Counted from the first letter of the stretch, positions 9,464 through 19,506 are shown. The stretch: 64,000 bases of DNA from Campylobacter sp. RM16189 (GCF_012978815.1 NZ_LIWR01000003.1:161159-225158), one strand, 5' to 3'. Notes: generated by a model from the letters alone, not told the origin. Numbers and translations: made by a program.

Positions 9464-10937
9464 GGTTATTTTATTTTTTTTGTTTATTGCTACAGTGGGA
9501 ATTTGCTCTACTTTTGATGCTAGGATAAAGAATTTTGACGATAAATTTCTAAAGGCAAATAAAACTATCAAGCTTGAACTCCATCAGGATATGAAGGGAT
9601 TATATATAAAGTCGGTCGTAGATAATGATGATAAAATCAGAGTCGAGATATTAAAAAGACTGATTGAAAGCTCAAAAGCATTAGGATTAGGCTCTAATCC
9701 GTATGAAAGAGAGCTGGAGTCATTAGTACAAGCGGCCCAAAAAGATAGTAAAAATAATAAAAAGTTACAAAAAGAGTCAAAGGGATCAAATCAGCCATTA
9801 ATAACAGCTAAAGAAAATTACTCAAATAAATCAATTCAAATTCTAAAAGTTATCGAACATCCAAATGGCTTGGAGATAAAATTTAGTAGTCCTATTTTTG
9901 AAAGTAGTATAAAACATTTTAAACTGAATTCAAAAAACCATTTTAGAAATGTGTATGACTTAAACAGAGTCTGGATAAGTAAGCCTCAAGCTTTTAAAAA
10001 TATAATATCTGATGAGATCAAAGTAAGCCAGTTTGATAAAAATACTATCAGAGTCTTATTTTCTCACAAAAAAGAGCAAAAAATAAATTTCAAAATAAAA
10101 CAAAATTCTATATTTTTCGCGCTTGATAAAGTAGAATTGGAAAATTTAGCATCAAATTCAAAAAGTCAGCAAAAAACTGAACTTAAAGACGATAAGAGTA
10201 AAAAACAAAATTCTAATCTATCTAAAAAAATAGTTAAAACTAAGATTAGTACATCAAACAAGATCATAGTCCTTGACGCAGGACACGGTGGCGATGATCC
10301 TGGCGCGATAGGCGGCGCAAAACTTAAAGAGAAAAATATCGTCTTAAGCATAGCTCTTAAGGCGGGAGATGAGCTTAAAAAGCGCGGATACAAGGTGTAT
10401 TACACCCGCACGAAAGATAAATTTATCAACCTTAGAAGCAGAACAAAGCTTGCAAACGATAAACTCGCCGATCTTTTCATATCCGTTCATGCAAATGCCG
10501 CACCAAATAAAGAAAAAGGCGCTGTTATGCAGGGTATCGAGACGTTTTTCCTCTCTCCTGCAAGAAGTGAGCGCAGCAAAAACGTAGCCGCACTTGAAAA
10601 CAAATCAGACATAGATGAGATGAATTTCTTCTCCAAGCAGACCTTTTTAAACTTTTTAAACAGAGAAAAGATCATCGCTTCAAATAAGCTTGCCATAGAC
10701 ATTCAGAGAGAAGTGCTCGCACGCACCAAAAAGATAAACTCAAAAGTCGTCGACGGCGGAGTGAGAGAAGCGCCGTTTTGGGTGCTGGTAGGCGCGCTTA
10801 TGCCTGCCGTTTTGATTGAGGTGGGGTACATCTCGCACCCTGATGAGGGCAAACTCATAGGCAAATCAAACTACCAAGATGCGATCGCTAAAGGTATCGC
10901 TGACGGCGTTGATGTCTATTTTGCAAATCAGCAATGA
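9447..10937 (+). CDS. amiA: N-acetylmuramoyl-L-alanine amidase (Amidase_3) with AMIN-like region
   Basis: An exported zinc amidase that cleaves stem peptides from glycan at division. Signal peptide at about 1-21; a low-complexity, Lys/Ser-rich stretch; an AMIN-like beta domain (about 128-230); a second Lys-rich linker; then the catalytic domain from about 272. Zinc and catalytic residues visible: H280 in D-A-G-H-G-G, His in S-V-H-A-N, and E458 in V-L-I-E-V-G-Y. The partner activator is probably the EnvC-like protein encoded upstream. Base composition shifts sharply at the start of the catalytic domain (see findings). It overlaps mnmC by 4 bp. Confidence 0.92.
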   Translation: MAKIIRVILFFLFIATVGICSTFDARIKNFDDKFLKANKTIKLELHQDMKGLYIKSVVDNDDKIRVEILKRLIESSKALGLGSNPYERELESLVQAAQKDSKNNKKLQKESKGSNQPLITAKENYSNKSIQILKVIEHPNGLEIKFSSPIFESSIKHFKLNSKNHFRNVYDLNRVWISKPQAFKNIISDEIKVSQFDKNTIRVLFSHKKEQKINFKIKQNSIFFALDKVELENLASNSKSQQKTELKDDKSKKQNSNLSKKIVKTKISTSNKIIVLDAGHGGDDPGAIGGAKLKEKNIVLSIALKAGDELKKRGYKVYYTRTKDKFINLRSRTKLANDKLADLFISVHANAAPNKEKGAVMQGIETFFLSPARSERSKNVAALENKSDIDEMNFFSKQTFLNFLNREKIIASNKLAIDIQREVLARTKKINSKVVDGGVREAPFWVLVGALMPAVLIEVGYISHPDEGKLIGKSNYQDAIAKGIADGVDVYFANQQ

Positions 10938-12808
10938 AAACAGCCAAAATTTCTTTTAAAGAGGGCATCGCATATAGCGAGAATTTTGGCGACATATACT
11001 TTAACAGCGACGATCCTGCAGGCGAGAGTAGATATGTATTTGCCAGTGCGATTGATGAAATTTGGGATAGTAAGCAGAAATTTATCATCGCCGAAGCGGG
11101 CTTTGGAGCAGGGCTTAATTTTTTAACAACACTAAACAAATTCAAAAACTCAAACAAATTTTTGCATTACGTCAGCATTGAAGCAAATCCTATAAGCAAG
11201 GAAGATCTTGCTAAAATTTATGAAAATTTAGGCGTTTTTAACGAGCTTTCAAGTGAGCTTATAAGCAACTATCCGCCTCTTATACGAGGATTTCATCGGC
11301 TAAATTTTGCAAATTCACGTATCACTCTTGATCTGTGCTTTGGCAAGATAGATCAAATTTTGCCCGAGCTTGATTTTAAGGCCGATATCTGGTTTATGGA
11401 TGGGTTTGCACCCAGCAAGAATTCCGATATGTGGAGTGACGAGGTCTTTAAAGAGGTTACAAATTTAAGTAAATCTGGAGCGATTTTACGAACCTACTCT
11501 AGTGCTAAAGCCGTGCAAAATGCACTTGCTAAAAACGGCTTTAAAGTAAGCTTGCAAAAAGGTTTTGGCAAAAAGCGCAAGATGATAAGCGCCATACTTG
11601 AAGCCGCAAGCAACAACGTTAAAAATCCATGGTTTAGTAGATTTGATATCCAAAGTAGCGACAAAACTCCAAAGAACGCACTTATCATAGGTGGCGGAGT
11701 GGCAGGATGTGTGAGCGCTTATAAGCTAGCCCAGCTTGGCGTAAAAGTTACCATAGCTGAAAAATGCGAAGACATCGCTACAAACGGCTCCGGTAATCAC
11801 TGCGGAATTTTGATGCCGCTTATCACAAAGCCTGAAGTAGAGCTTGGCAGGATGCACATGAACGCGTTTTTACAAGCGGTTAGGTTTTATAAAAAGGCTA
11901 TGAGCAAGACTGAGTGTGAATTTAGGGGGTGCATAGACTATGCACACGATGAAAAGCTTTTAGCAAGGCTAGAAGAGTGGCTTAAATTTGATGATGAAAA
12001 TGGAGTTTTTGATATAAATTTAAATAGCGCTCCTTATCCTAGTGCCTTTATAAAAGAAGGTGCCAAGGCTAGACCGCGAAAGATGTGCAAGACGGCAAGT
12101 AAGTGCGCTGATATCTTGCTTGGATATGAGTTTGAGAGCTATGAGGTTTTGCCTGATGGTAAAATTTCGGCGAAATTTAAAAACGGAAAAGCCATCATTA
12201 GCGATATGCTGATCCTAGCTCTTGGCAGCGATAGTATGGAGTTTTTCTCAAATTTTGACATGCAACTTAGCTCGGTTCGCGGGCAGGTCACGCACATAAA
12301 AGAGTCCGTAAAGACAAATTTGGCTTTTAGCGCTAAAGGCTATGTCTGCCCTGAGGTTGATGGCGTGCAAGTTGTCGGTGCAACTTATGATAGAAATTTA
12401 AAACTTGATGAGTCTAGAAGCAGTGACGATGAGAAAAATTTAGCCGATATAGGTGAGTTTTTGCAGGGTAAGAAGCCTAAAATTTTAGGCTCAAAAGTAG
12501 GCTATAGAAGCTATAGCGGAGATAGATTTCCGATTGTCGGAAGGCTTTATGACGACGAATTTTATAAAAATAGTTATAAAGCGCTTCTTTGGACGAAAAA
12601 TAAAAGCGAAAATTTAAGCGCCAAATATATCCCAAATGTCTATATCAATACCGCTCACGGCTCGCGCGGACTCTGCACCGCCGTGCTTGCGGCTGAGCTC
12701 ATCTGCGATCTTATGTTTGATCGACCGTTATGTATAGAAAAGAGCCTTTTTGACGCACTTCATCCAGCTAGATTTTTGATACGAAAGCTTAAAAAGGGCA
12801 TTAAGTAG
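10934..12808 (+). CDS. mnmC: Bifunctional tRNA wobble-uridine modification enzyme MnmC
   Basis: Completes mnm5(s2)U34 in tRNA. The N-terminal half is a SAM methyltransferase (A-G-F-G-A-G-L-N-F-L near 55-64; F-M-D-G-F-A-P-S near 153-160). The C-terminal half is an FAD oxidoreductase of the DAO fold, whose dinucleotide motif GGGVAGC lies at about 253-259. The length of 624 fits the two-domain enzyme. It starts in the ATGA overlap with the amidase gene and is the last gene of this plus-strand run. Confidence 0.93.
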   Translation: MKTAKISFKEGIAYSENFGDIYFNSDDPAGESRYVFASAIDEIWDSKQKFIIAEAGFGAGLNFLTTLNKFKNSNKFLHYVSIEANPISKEDLAKIYENLGVFNELSSELISNYPPLIRGFHRLNFANSRITLDLCFGKIDQILPELDFKADIWFMDGFAPSKNSDMWSDEVFKEVTNLSKSGAILRTYSSAKAVQNALAKNGFKVSLQKGFGKKRKMISAILEAASNNVKNPWFSRFDIQSSDKTPKNALIIGGGVAGCVSAYKLAQLGVKVTIAEKCEDIATNGSGNHCGILMPLITKPEVELGRMHMNAFLQAVRFYKKAMSKTECEFRGCIDYAHDEKLLARLEEWLKFDDENGVFDINLNSAPYPSAFIKEGAKARPRKMCKTASKCADILLGYEFESYEVLPDGKISAKFKNGKAIISDMLILALGSDSMEFFSNFDMQLSSVRGQVTHIKESVKTNLAFSAKGYVCPEVDGVQVVGATYDRNLKLDESRSSDDEKNLADIGEFLQGKKPKILGSKVGYRSYSGDRFPIVGRLYDDEFYKNSYKALLWTKNKSENLSAKYIPNVYINTAHGSRGLCTAVLAAELICDLMFDRPLCIEKSLFDALHPARFLIRKLKKGIK

Positions 12809-12884
12809 TTTTTAAAATTTAAACGCGATCTATGCAAATTAATTAGCACTAGCTATATTTATCGCGTCTTATAAAATAACTCGT

Positions 12885-12890
12885 TATAAT
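12885..12890 (+). promoter_or_regulatory. Predicted -10 box just upstream of a small membrane protein gene
   Basis: A perfect TATAAT ends six bases before the ATG at 12897. The expected transcription start would fall on or beside the start codon, and no Shine-Dalgarno sequence is visible, which suggests a leaderless or near-leaderless message. Confidence 0.4.
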
Positions 12891-12896
12891 AAATCC

Positions 12897-13166
12897 ATGA
12901 AAAAGCTTTTTGTCCTTGCTCTTATAATAGTGTTTTTTACCGCTTTTATCTCTATGTTTAGACCGTCGATTCAGACTGAGCCCGGTGGCGTGGCGAGTGC
13001 TGCACGCACGATATTTTGGCTTTCGATTTTATATATAATTTATCTAAGCGATCCTGATAATATAAAAGGCATGATAAATTTCTTTAACGCAAATGATTTA
13101 GCGCTTGGTTTGCTTATTTTGACGGATATTTATCTTGTTTGTATGGTTTGTGAGGCTGCTCTTTAA
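12897..13166 (+). CDS. Small membrane protein of unknown function
   Basis: I do not recognise this 89-residue protein. It has an N-terminal hydrophobic segment (about 4-20), a second (about 37-52) and a third (about 68-87). Between the first two lies a short Gly/Pro-containing loop, and the second loop reads D-P-D-N-I-K-G-M. It stands alone after the mnmC operon, with its own TATAAT. It ends tail-to-tail with, and overlaps by 53 bp, a small secreted protein gene on the other strand. The frame has a plausible start, composition and hydrophobic pattern, so I consider it real. Confidence 0.55.
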   Translation: MKKLFVLALIIVFFTAFISMFRPSIQTEPGGVASAARTIFWLSILYIIYLSDPDNIKGMINFFNANDLALGLLILTDIYLVCMVCEAAL

Positions 13167-13320
13167 ATTTGCCAAATTCGCTAGAGTTTGAGTCCTCAAA
13201 TTTCTTTGAAAATCCGCCGTATTTTTGAGTTTTGCCTCCGTGCATATCTATGATGCCTCTTTCTTGTGAGGCAGCAAGTAATGAGACGCAAGCTGTTAGT
13301 ATAAGTAGTATTTGTTTCAA
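13114..13320 (-). CDS. Small exported protein of unknown function
   Basis: A 68-residue product with a convincing signal peptide (M-K-Q-I-L-L-I-L-T-A-C-V-S-L-L-A-A-S). The mature part is about 50 residues, hydrophilic, rich in Lys, Gly, Ser and Phe. AAAGGT lies 7 bases before the ATG. The Cys at residue 11 is inside the hydrophobic core rather than a clear lipobox, so I favour a soluble periplasmic product. It lies 37 bp downstream of ppa on the same strand and overlaps the convergent membrane-protein gene by 53 bp. Function unknown. Confidence 0.5.
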   Translation of the reverse strand: MKQILLILTACVSLLAASQERGIIDMHGGKTQKYGGFSKKFEDSNSSEFGKFKEQPHKPYKQDKYPSK

Positions 13321-13333
13321 ATTTTACCTTTTA

Positions 13334-13354
13334 AAGCCCCAAATTTAGGGGCTT
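13334..13354 (-). terminator. GC-rich hairpin between ppa and the small exported protein gene
   Basis: A perfect 7-bp stem (AAGCCCC / GGGGCTT) with a 7-base loop begins right after the ppa stop codon. On the minus strand it is followed by TTTAAAAGG, not a long T-run, so it is a weak terminator or a processing/attenuation hairpin ahead of the small exported-protein gene. Confidence 0.45.
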
Positions 13355-13357
13355 ATA

Positions 13358-13876
13358 TTATTTATAGCTTTTTATCGCTTTATCTAAAATTTCTTTTGCC
13401 GTATCGGCACACTTAAACTCTTTTACTTTTACCCATTTGTTCGGTTCAAGCATTTTATAGGTTTCAAAGAAGTTTTTTATCTTATTTAGCGTCGCTTCGG
13501 GAAGATCTTTGTAGCTTTTTATAGCGTCATATCTTGGATCTATCTTGCTAACCGGCACTGCAAGAAGTTTTTCGTCCATGCCTGCTTCATCTTCCATCAC
13601 AAGAACTCCGATCAGACGGCAAGGGATGACGCTGCCCGCTTGCAAAGGATACTCGTTAAGCACCAAGATATCGGCAGGATCGCCATCTTCTGCTAAGGTA
13701 TTTGGCACGAAACCGTAGTTTGCAGGGTAAAACATCGCCGAATAAAGCACGCGATCGACGAAAACCGCGCCGCTGTCTTTGCAAATTTCATATTTTATGT
13801 TTGAGCCGTAAGGGATCTCGATAACGGCATTGATCTTATCAGGGTTTGAGCCTGCTTTGATTTTTGATATATCCAT
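13358..13876 (-). CDS. ppa: Inorganic pyrophosphatase (family I)
   Basis: Hydrolyses pyrophosphate, pulling biosynthetic reactions forward. Its 172 residues match the bacterial hexameric family I enzyme. The metal-binding signature E-D-G-D-P-A-D-I-L-V lies at about 64-73, preceded by the Y-P-A-N-Y-G-F-V-P-N-T motif. An AAGGAG-like sequence precedes the ATG. It is read away from adk with a BOF-protein gene in between. Confidence 0.96.
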   Translation of the reverse strand: MDISKIKAGSNPDKINAVIEIPYGSNIKYEICKDSGAVFVDRVLYSAMFYPANYGFVPNTLAEDGDPADILVLNEYPLQAGSVIPCRLIGVLVMEDEAGMDEKLLAVPVSKIDPRYDAIKSYKDLPEATLNKIKNFFETYKMLEPNKWVKVKEFKCADTAKEILDKAIKSYK

Positions 13877-13949
13877 GTTTGCTCCTTGTTTTATGTGAGT
13901 GTGATTATACTTATTTGCGGCTTTTATTTAAGTTAAATTTGAGTTGTGA

Positions 13950-13973
13950 CACGGCTACCGCTTGATAGCCGTG
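13950..13973. other. Perfect inverted repeat between the BOF-protein gene and ppa
   Basis: CACGGCTA and TAGCCGTG form a perfect 8-bp stem with an 8-base loop. It lies 37 bases past the stop of the BOF-protein gene and 74 bases before ppa. No T-run follows on either strand, so it is more likely an mRNA 3'-end stabiliser or a leader structure than a classic terminator. Confidence 0.45.
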
Positions 13974-14009
13974 CGAGTGAATATGAGATGAGCTAAAAGT
14001 AAGTTAAAA

Positions 14010-14390
14010 TTATTTGATTATCTCGACAGATTTTACGTCGATAGTTGTTTTCATGAGGTCTTTATCAACTTTTCCTGTAATTCTTATAGGCGTGTTTTCA
14101 TCTACGGTTACGCCCTTCCAGACATGGTTATCTATCTCGATTTCGATTGTCTCACCGCTTCTGCCGACAAATTCATAATCATCTGATCTGATTTGAGATT
14201 TGATCTTGCCTTCAAGAATGACCGGCGCTCCGTCTCTCATATTAAGAGCTTCTTTGATAGTGACTAGCGTCGCACTTCCTTTGCCTGTGAAGCCGCCTTG
14301 GTTTTGTGCGGCGTTATTTGTGCCTATAAATCCTCCGCTTGCCAAAAGCGAGCCTGCTAGAAGAGCTGATAGTGTAAGTTTTTTAAGCAT
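14010..14390 (-). CDS. Periplasmic BOF-family (YgiW/YdeI-type OB-fold) protein
   Basis: A 126-residue exported protein: signal peptide (about 1-18), a Gly/Asn-rich spacer with G-G-F-T-G, then a bacterial OB-fold domain (about 38-126). The pattern T-I-K-E-A, D-G-A-P-V-I-L-E-G-K-I, D-D-Y-E-F and T-P-I-R-I-T-G-K-V-D-K matches the YgiW/YdeI family, which is linked to stress tolerance and, in some species, to ligand binding for a sensor kinase. No such kinase is adjacent here. AAAGGATAT precedes the ATG. Confidence 0.82.
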   Translation of the reverse strand: MLKKLTLSALLAGSLLASGGFIGTNNAAQNQGGFTGKGSATLVTIKEALNMRDGAPVILEGKIKSQIRSDDYEFVGRSGETIEIEIDNHVWKGVTVDENTPIRITGKVDKDLMKTTIDVKSVEIIK

Positions 14391-14555
14391 TTTATATCCT
14401 TTAAATTTTGATTTTATTTTTTAAGCTCCGCTAAATAGAGCAGCCTGATAACTTAGTTTTATAACTTACTATGAAGTTTGTTATAAACTGAAGCGAATTG
14501 TAATGCGAATTTGTTAATTAAAAGTTAAGGGGTAATATTGCTTAAAAAATAGTAA

Positions 14556-14594
14556 ATTTGCCACATTTCGCGCTATTTGCAAAGCGTGGCAAAT
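14556..14594 (-). terminator. Probable Rho-independent terminator of adk
   Basis: A perfect 9-bp stem (ATTTGCCAC / GTGGCAAAT) with a 21-base loop lies 14 bases after the adk stop. On the minus strand it is followed by TTACTATTTTTT. The large loop weakens the prediction, but position and T-rich tail fit. Confidence 0.55.
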
Positions 14595-14608
14595 CAAATT
14601 TGTGTAGT

Positions 14609-15178
14609 TTACAGAAGTGAATTTATTAGTTTTCTCATGTCTTGCACGATCTCATCAATCGTTCTTTCGCCGTTTATCTCGTGAAGCAAATTTTTGCCTG
14701 AATAAAATTCACGAATAGCGCCGATTGGCTCAAGATATACTTTCATGCGGTTATTAAAGACTTCGTTGTTATCATCAGCGCCTCTTGCACGTCCAAGCAC
14801 ACGCTCTCTGGCTATATCTTCGCTAACGGCAACTTCGATAACGCCTTTTAGCGCGATTTCATCCTGCGCAGAGAGAACTTTATCAAGCTCACTCATCTGC
14901 TCGACGCTTCTAGGATATCCGTCAAGCACGACATTTGGCGTTTTGGAGCTTTTTATAGCGCTTATTATCGCATTTACAACCACTTCAAGAGGGACTAAAT
15001 TTCCTTTTGAGATGTAGCTGTCTATGAGTTTGCCCAGCTCGCTTCCGCTGGCAACTTCTTCTCTAAGCAGATCGCCCGTGGAGTAGTGAGTAAAGCTCTC
15101 ATCGCCTTTTGCGATCAAATTTGCGTCTGTTGTCTTACCGCTTCCCGGTGCTCCGATTATCAAAAATAGTTTTTTCAT
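14609..15178 (-). CDS. adk: Adenylate kinase
   Basis: Interconverts ATP + AMP and 2 ADP. The P-loop GAPGSGKTT lies near the N-terminus and the LID region is short ([10 protein letters not shown]), without zinc cysteines, as in the roughly 190-residue class. I take ATG 15178 rather than the adjacent in-frame TTG 15181 because AAGGA is six bases upstream of the ATG. The gene is 9 bases downstream of aspS and probably co-transcribed with it. Confidence 0.95.
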   Translation of the reverse strand: MKKLFLIIGAPGSGKTTDANLIAKGDESFTHYSTGDLLREEVASGSELGKLIDSYISKGNLVPLEVVVNAIISAIKSSKTPNVVLDGYPRSVEQMSELDKVLSAQDEIALKGVIEVAVSEDIARERVLGRARGADDNNEVFNNRMKVYLEPIGAIREFYSGKNLLHEINGERTIDEIVQDMRKLINSLL

Positions 15179-15187
15179 CAAATTTCC

Positions 15188-16939
15188 TTAGTTGGTTTTT
15201 TCTCTTAGTCTAAGTCCAAGCTCTCGAAGTTGCTCGGAATTTGCTTCACTCGGCGCTTTTGTCATAGGGCATTGTGCGCGCTGTGTTTTAGGGAATGCGA
15301 TGACGTCGCGAATACTGGTTGATTTAGTAGCTAGCATCACAAGGCGGTCAAATCCTATCGCGATACCTCCGTGCGGTGGCGCTCCAAAGCTAAGCGCGTC
15401 AAGCAGGAAGCCAAATTTCTCTCTTTGCTCGGCTTCGTCTATGCCAAGAAGTTTAAATACCTTTTGTTGAACGTCGTTTTTGTGGATTCTCACGCTCCCT
15501 CCACCTAGTTCAAAGCCGTTTAGCACAACGTCGTGAGCTATGGATAGGATATCTTCCAAGTCCTCTTCGTCTATATTTTTAGGCATGGTAAACGGATGGT
15601 GCATTGCAGAGTAGCTTCCGTCGTCATTTTGCTCAAACATAGGGAAATCTAGCACCCATAAAAATTCCATTCTGTCTTGATCGATGATCCCCATTTGCTC
15701 GGCTAAGAAAATTCTAAATCTTCCCATATAGTCAAGTACTATCTTTTTCTTGCCTGCACCGAAAAATACGACGTCACCAAGTTTTAACTGGCATCTATCA
15801 ACTATCTCTTGAAGGTCTTTTTCTTCAAAGAATTTGCAAAGAGGACCTTTTAATCCATCCTCTTTCATCTGGAAGTATCCTAGTCCTTGAGCTCCGAATT
15901 TGCGGACAAATTCTTCAAATCTATTCATCTCGCGTTTGCTGAATATATTATCTCCGTTTGGCACTTTAAGCGCTTTTATGCGGTTTTTCTTAGGATCTTT
16001 TGCGATAGAGCTAAAAATTTCATTTGTCGAGCGAGCAAATATATCAATCACGTCAACCATAGCTAGATCGTAACGAAGGTCAGGTTTATCCGAGCCGTAT
16101 GTTTCGGTAGCTTCTTTGTAGCTCATGCGTCTAAACGGCGTTTTGACATCATATCCGCAGGCTGCAAAGATGTCTTTTAGAACTTCTTCAGCCATATTTA
16201 AGATATCATCTTGTTTAATAAAGCTCATCTCGATATCAATCTGCGTAAATTCAGGCTGGCGATCAGCTCGCAAATCCTCATCTCTAAAGCATTTTGCTAT
16301 CTGGAAGTATTTATCAAAGCCCGAACACATCAAAAGCTGCTTAAATAGCTGAGGGCTTTGCGGAAGTGCATAAAACTGCCCCGGATATACGCGGCTTGGC
16401 ACCAGATAATCTCTTGCTCCTTCAGGTGTGGCGCGAGTTAGGATAGGCGTTTCAAATTCTATAAAGCCAAGCCGGTCAAGTGCGTTTCTAGCGGCAATCG
16501 CAGCCTTTGAGCGCATTTTAAAGATATTTTGCAAGCGCTCGTTTCTTAAGTCCAAAAATCGGTATTTAAGCCTGATATCTTCATTTACCGAGTTATCGTT
16601 GATCATAAACGGAAGCGGTTCGCTTGGGTTTTCAACTATTACTTCGCTAACTACGACTTCGATCTCGCCGGTCTTTAGCCTTGGATTTACAAGTCCTTCA
16701 CCACGCGCTCTTATCTTGCCTTTAATTTTTAAAACATACTCGTCGCGAACTTTTGACGCTATTTCATGAGCGCTTATGCTATCGGCAGGATCGCAAACCA
16801 GCTGGATTAGCCCTGTTCTATCTCTTAAATCGATAAAGATAACTCCGCCGTGGTCTCTATATGTATTGACCCAGCCGCAAAGATCGACTTCTTTGCCGAT
16901 GTCCGCCGCACTAAGCTCTGCGCAATAATGGCTTCGCAT
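15188..16939 (-). CDS. aspS: Aspartyl-tRNA synthetase (probably non-discriminating)
   Basis: A class II synthetase with an N-terminal OB anticodon-binding domain ([13 protein letters not shown]), a class II core, the bacterial insertion domain and the C-terminal motif 3 [10 protein letters not shown] start it at ATG 16939 (MRSHYC...), with AAGGAG seven bases upstream. An in-frame extension of 15 residues upstream lacks support. Epsilonproteobacterial AspRS enzymes are known to charge tRNA-Asn as well, feeding the GatCAB amidotransferase; I infer the same here. Length 583. Confidence 0.95.
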   Translation of the reverse strand: MRSHYCAELSAADIGKEVDLCGWVNTYRDHGGVIFIDLRDRTGLIQLVCDPADSISAHEIASKVRDEYVLKIKGKIRARGEGLVNPRLKTGEIEVVVSEVIVENPSEPLPFMINDNSVNEDIRLKYRFLDLRNERLQNIFKMRSKAAIAARNALDRLGFIEFETPILTRATPEGARDYLVPSRVYPGQFYALPQSPQLFKQLLMCSGFDKYFQIAKCFRDEDLRADRQPEFTQIDIEMSFIKQDDILNMAEEVLKDIFAACGYDVKTPFRRMSYKEATETYGSDKPDLRYDLAMVDVIDIFARSTNEIFSSIAKDPKKNRIKALKVPNGDNIFSKREMNRFEEFVRKFGAQGLGYFQMKEDGLKGPLCKFFEEKDLQEIVDRCQLKLGDVVFFGAGKKKIVLDYMGRFRIFLAEQMGIIDQDRMEFLWVLDFPMFEQNDDGSYSAMHHPFTMPKNIDEEDLEDILSIAHDVVLNGFELGGGSVRIHKNDVQQKVFKLLGIDEAEQREKFGFLLDALSFGAPPHGGIAIGFDRLVMLATKSTSIRDVIAFPKTQRAQCPMTKAPSEANSEQLRELGLRLREKTN

Positions 16940-17017
16940 TAGATACTCCTTAAAATTCGTTTTTGAAAGCCTGATTATACTCAAATTTTGCTTTTACCGA
17001 GCTTTTAAACCAAAATA

Positions 17018-17026
17018 TGCTACAAT
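17018..17026 (+). promoter_or_regulatory. Predicted extended -10 promoter of nadK-recN
   Basis: TGCTACAAT matches an extended -10. The predicted start near 17033 touches the nadK ATG (17034), and no Shine-Dalgarno sequence is visible, again suggesting leaderless initiation. The divergent aspS promoter must lie in the same 95 bases. Confidence 0.4.
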
Positions 17027-17033
17027 CAAAACT

Positions 17034-17909
17034 ATGAAAAAAGAGAGAAATTTAAATATTGCCGATGTAAAAAAAGTCGGAGTTGTAGCTAAGATAAATG
17101 CCGATTTGGCTAAAAATTTAAAGACGATTGAGAAAATTTTAGCCAAATACGGTGTAGAAATTTTACTTGAAAAAAGTTGCGCTAAAGAGCTTGATAAGCA
17201 GGGTTTTGAGCTAATAAATTTGGCTAAAAATTGTGATTTTTTAATCTCTTTAGGCGGAGACGGTACGATCATCTCAGTTTGCAGACAGAGTGCAGAAATT
17301 TCGCCGTTTGTGCTTGGAATTCACGCAGGAAGGCTTGGATTTTTAACCGATATCACGATGGATGAGTGCGAAGAGTTTTTTAAAGACTTTTTTGAGGGAA
17401 AATTTGATATCGAAACTCCGTTTATGCTTGATGTATTTATGCATAAAAAAAGTGGCGATACGGTAAAAAAGATAGCCTTTAACGAAGCCGCGATACTAAG
17501 CTTGAAGCCAGGCTCTATGGCTCATATCAATGCGCTTTTAAACGGAAAAGATTTTAACTCGTATTTTGGTGACGGCGTTCTTATATCAACGCCGATCGGC
17601 TCGACTGCTTACAACATGAGCGCAAACGGACCTATCATCTATCCGTTAAGCGATGTTTTTGCCGTTACTCCGATATGCTCTCATTCACTTACTCAGCGCC
17701 CGGTTGTGCTTCCAAGAGGGTTTGAGATGAAATTTAAAACCCAAAGCGATGCTGTTTTGGTTATCGATGGGCAAGATAGGTTTAACATGTCAAATTTAGA
17801 TAGCATTAGCGTTGCTTTGAGTGAAAAATCGGCAAAATTTATCCGCCATATCGGTAGGGATTACTTTCAAATTTTAAAAGAAAAACTTCACTGGGGTTAT
17901 AATGATTGA
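17034..17909 (+). CDS. nadK: NAD kinase
   Basis: Phosphorylates NAD to NADP. The catalytic GGDGT motif (about 75-79) and the G-R-L-G-F-L-T-D-I segment are intact, as is the later [10 protein letters not shown] signature. Length 291 is normal. It is divergent from aspS and overlaps recN by 8 bp. Confidence 0.95.
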   Translation: MKKERNLNIADVKKVGVVAKINADLAKNLKTIEKILAKYGVEILLEKSCAKELDKQGFELINLAKNCDFLISLGGDGTIISVCRQSAEISPFVLGIHAGRLGFLTDITMDECEEFFKDFFEGKFDIETPFMLDVFMHKKSGDTVKKIAFNEAAILSLKPGSMAHINALLNGKDFNSYFGDGVLISTPIGSTAYNMSANGPIIYPLSDVFAVTPICSHSLTQRPVVLPRGFEMKFKTQSDAVLVIDGQDRFNMSNLDSISVALSEKSAKFIRHIGRDYFQILKEKLHWGYND

Positions 17910-19425
17910 GAGGCTTTTGATAAAGGAATATCTAAATTTTGATAGCGTGGAGCTTAAATTTAAAGAAGGGCTTAGCGTATTTACAGGCGTAAGCGGTGCG
18001 GGCAAATCAGTGCTAATGAGCGCTATAATGGCTGTTTTTGGACTTAAGGATAGCGATGCAAAGCTGATTGAAGCGGATGTGGAGTATAAATTCAGTGCCG
18101 AGGAGTATGGGATTGAGAGCGAGCAGATAAATACTTTTAAACTGTTTAGAGATAAGGCGACAAGGTATTTTATCAACTCTCAGGCTATCTCAAAGAAAAA
18201 TCTCGCCTCAATTGCAAAAGAGCATATAAAATATCTGTCCGCCAAAGAGATAAACGAGTTTGAAAACGAGAGATTTTTAAATTTGCTTGATATCGTCGAA
18301 AGTAAAAAAAACGGAGAATTTTTAAAATTTAAGCAGGAATTTGAGGCGAAATTTAAGGAATTTGATCAAATTTCAAAAGAGTTGCAAAATATAATAGAAG
18401 ATGAAAGAAGGATTGAGGAGCTTAAGGAATTTGCAAGCTTTGAGATATCAAAAATAGAGTCTGTTAGCCCAAAAGTAGGCGAATTTGAAGAGCTTATGGA
18501 GATAAAAAAACGCCTTAGTAAAAAAGATAAGATAAATGAAGCTTGGAGTAGAGCCGAAGCCGTATTTCATGCCGAAAGAGCAGTCATAGATGCGCTAAAT
18601 ATAAGCGATATAGATGCGAGCTTTTTTGAAGAGTGTATGAACGAGCTTAGGATAGCGCGCGACAACCTAAATATGGATGAGCTTGAAGATATCGATATAG
18701 AAGGCGTTTTGGATAGGATCGAGGCACTAAATTCGCTAATTCGCAGATATGCAAGCATTGAAGAAGCGCTTGAAACTTTAAAAAAACGAAAAGCCGAGCT
18801 TAGTAAATATGAAAATATAAGCTTTGAAAAAAGCTTGCTTGAAGCTAAATTTAACGCTTTAAAAAGCGAGATTAACGATATGTCAAGCAAGCTTACAAAG
18901 GCAAGGAGTGAAAATTTAAAAGAGCTTGAAGAGCTTATAAATTCATATCTTAAAGAGCTTTATATGAGCAAAATCACTCTTAAAATAAGCCAAAAGCCGC
19001 TTGATAAATTCGGCGTTGACGAGATAGCTTTGAGTTTAAACGAGACTAATTTAAAAAATTTAAGCTCGGGCGAACTAAACCGCTTGCGACTTGCCTTTAT
19101 AGCAAGTGAAACGCAAATTTCAGGAAGTGGAGAAGGGGTAATAATCCTTGATGAGATAGATGCGAATTTAAGCGGAAAAGAGGCGATGAGTATCGCAAAT
19201 GTGCTTTTAAATTTAGCTAAATTCTATCAGATTTTTGCCATCTCACATCAGCCTCAGCTTAGCTCAAAGGCAAATTCTCACTTTTTAGTTGAAAGACAAG
19301 GCGAAAAATCAATCGCAAGAGAGCTTAAAAACAGTGAACGCATAACCGAACTTGCCAGAATGATAAGCGGTGAGAAGATAACAAATGAGGCTGTAAATTT
19401 TGCTAGGCAACTTTTGGAGGGTTAA
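17902..19425 (+). CDS. recN: DNA repair ATPase RecN
   Basis: An SMC-like ATPase for double-strand-break repair. Walker A G-V-S-G-A-G-K-S (30-37) and a C-terminal L-S-S-G-E-L-N-R-L signature followed by [10 protein letters not shown] Walker B flank two coiled-coil arms (about 150-350). At 507 residues it is slightly shorter than the E. coli protein because of shorter arms. nadK-recN is conserved order in this group. Confidence 0.94.
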   Translation: MIERLLIKEYLNFDSVELKFKEGLSVFTGVSGAGKSVLMSAIMAVFGLKDSDAKLIEADVEYKFSAEEYGIESEQINTFKLFRDKATRYFINSQAISKKNLASIAKEHIKYLSAKEINEFENERFLNLLDIVESKKNGEFLKFKQEFEAKFKEFDQISKELQNIIEDERRIEELKEFASFEISKIESVSPKVGEFEELMEIKKRLSKKDKINEAWSRAEAVFHAERAVIDALNISDIDASFFEECMNELRIARDNLNMDELEDIDIEGVLDRIEALNSLIRRYASIEEALETLKKRKAELSKYENISFEKSLLEAKFNALKSEINDMSSKLTKARSENLKELEELINSYLKELYMSKITLKISQKPLDKFGVDEIALSLNETNLKNLSSGELNRLRLAFIASETQISGSGEGVIILDEIDANLSGKEAMSIANVLLNLAKFYQIFAISHQPQLSSKANSHFLVERQGEKSIARELKNSERITELARMISGEKITNEAVNFARQLLEG

Positions 19426-19506
19426 AAATTTTATATTTTAACAAGAAAAAAAATGGTAGCATTGAAGAAAATTATAAATTTAATGTGTAATGGATAACTT
19501 ATATTT

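Noticed and set aside
13950..13973. The 8-bp inverted repeat as a Rho-independent terminator
   Set aside because: No T-run follows on either strand; I list it only as an inverted repeat.
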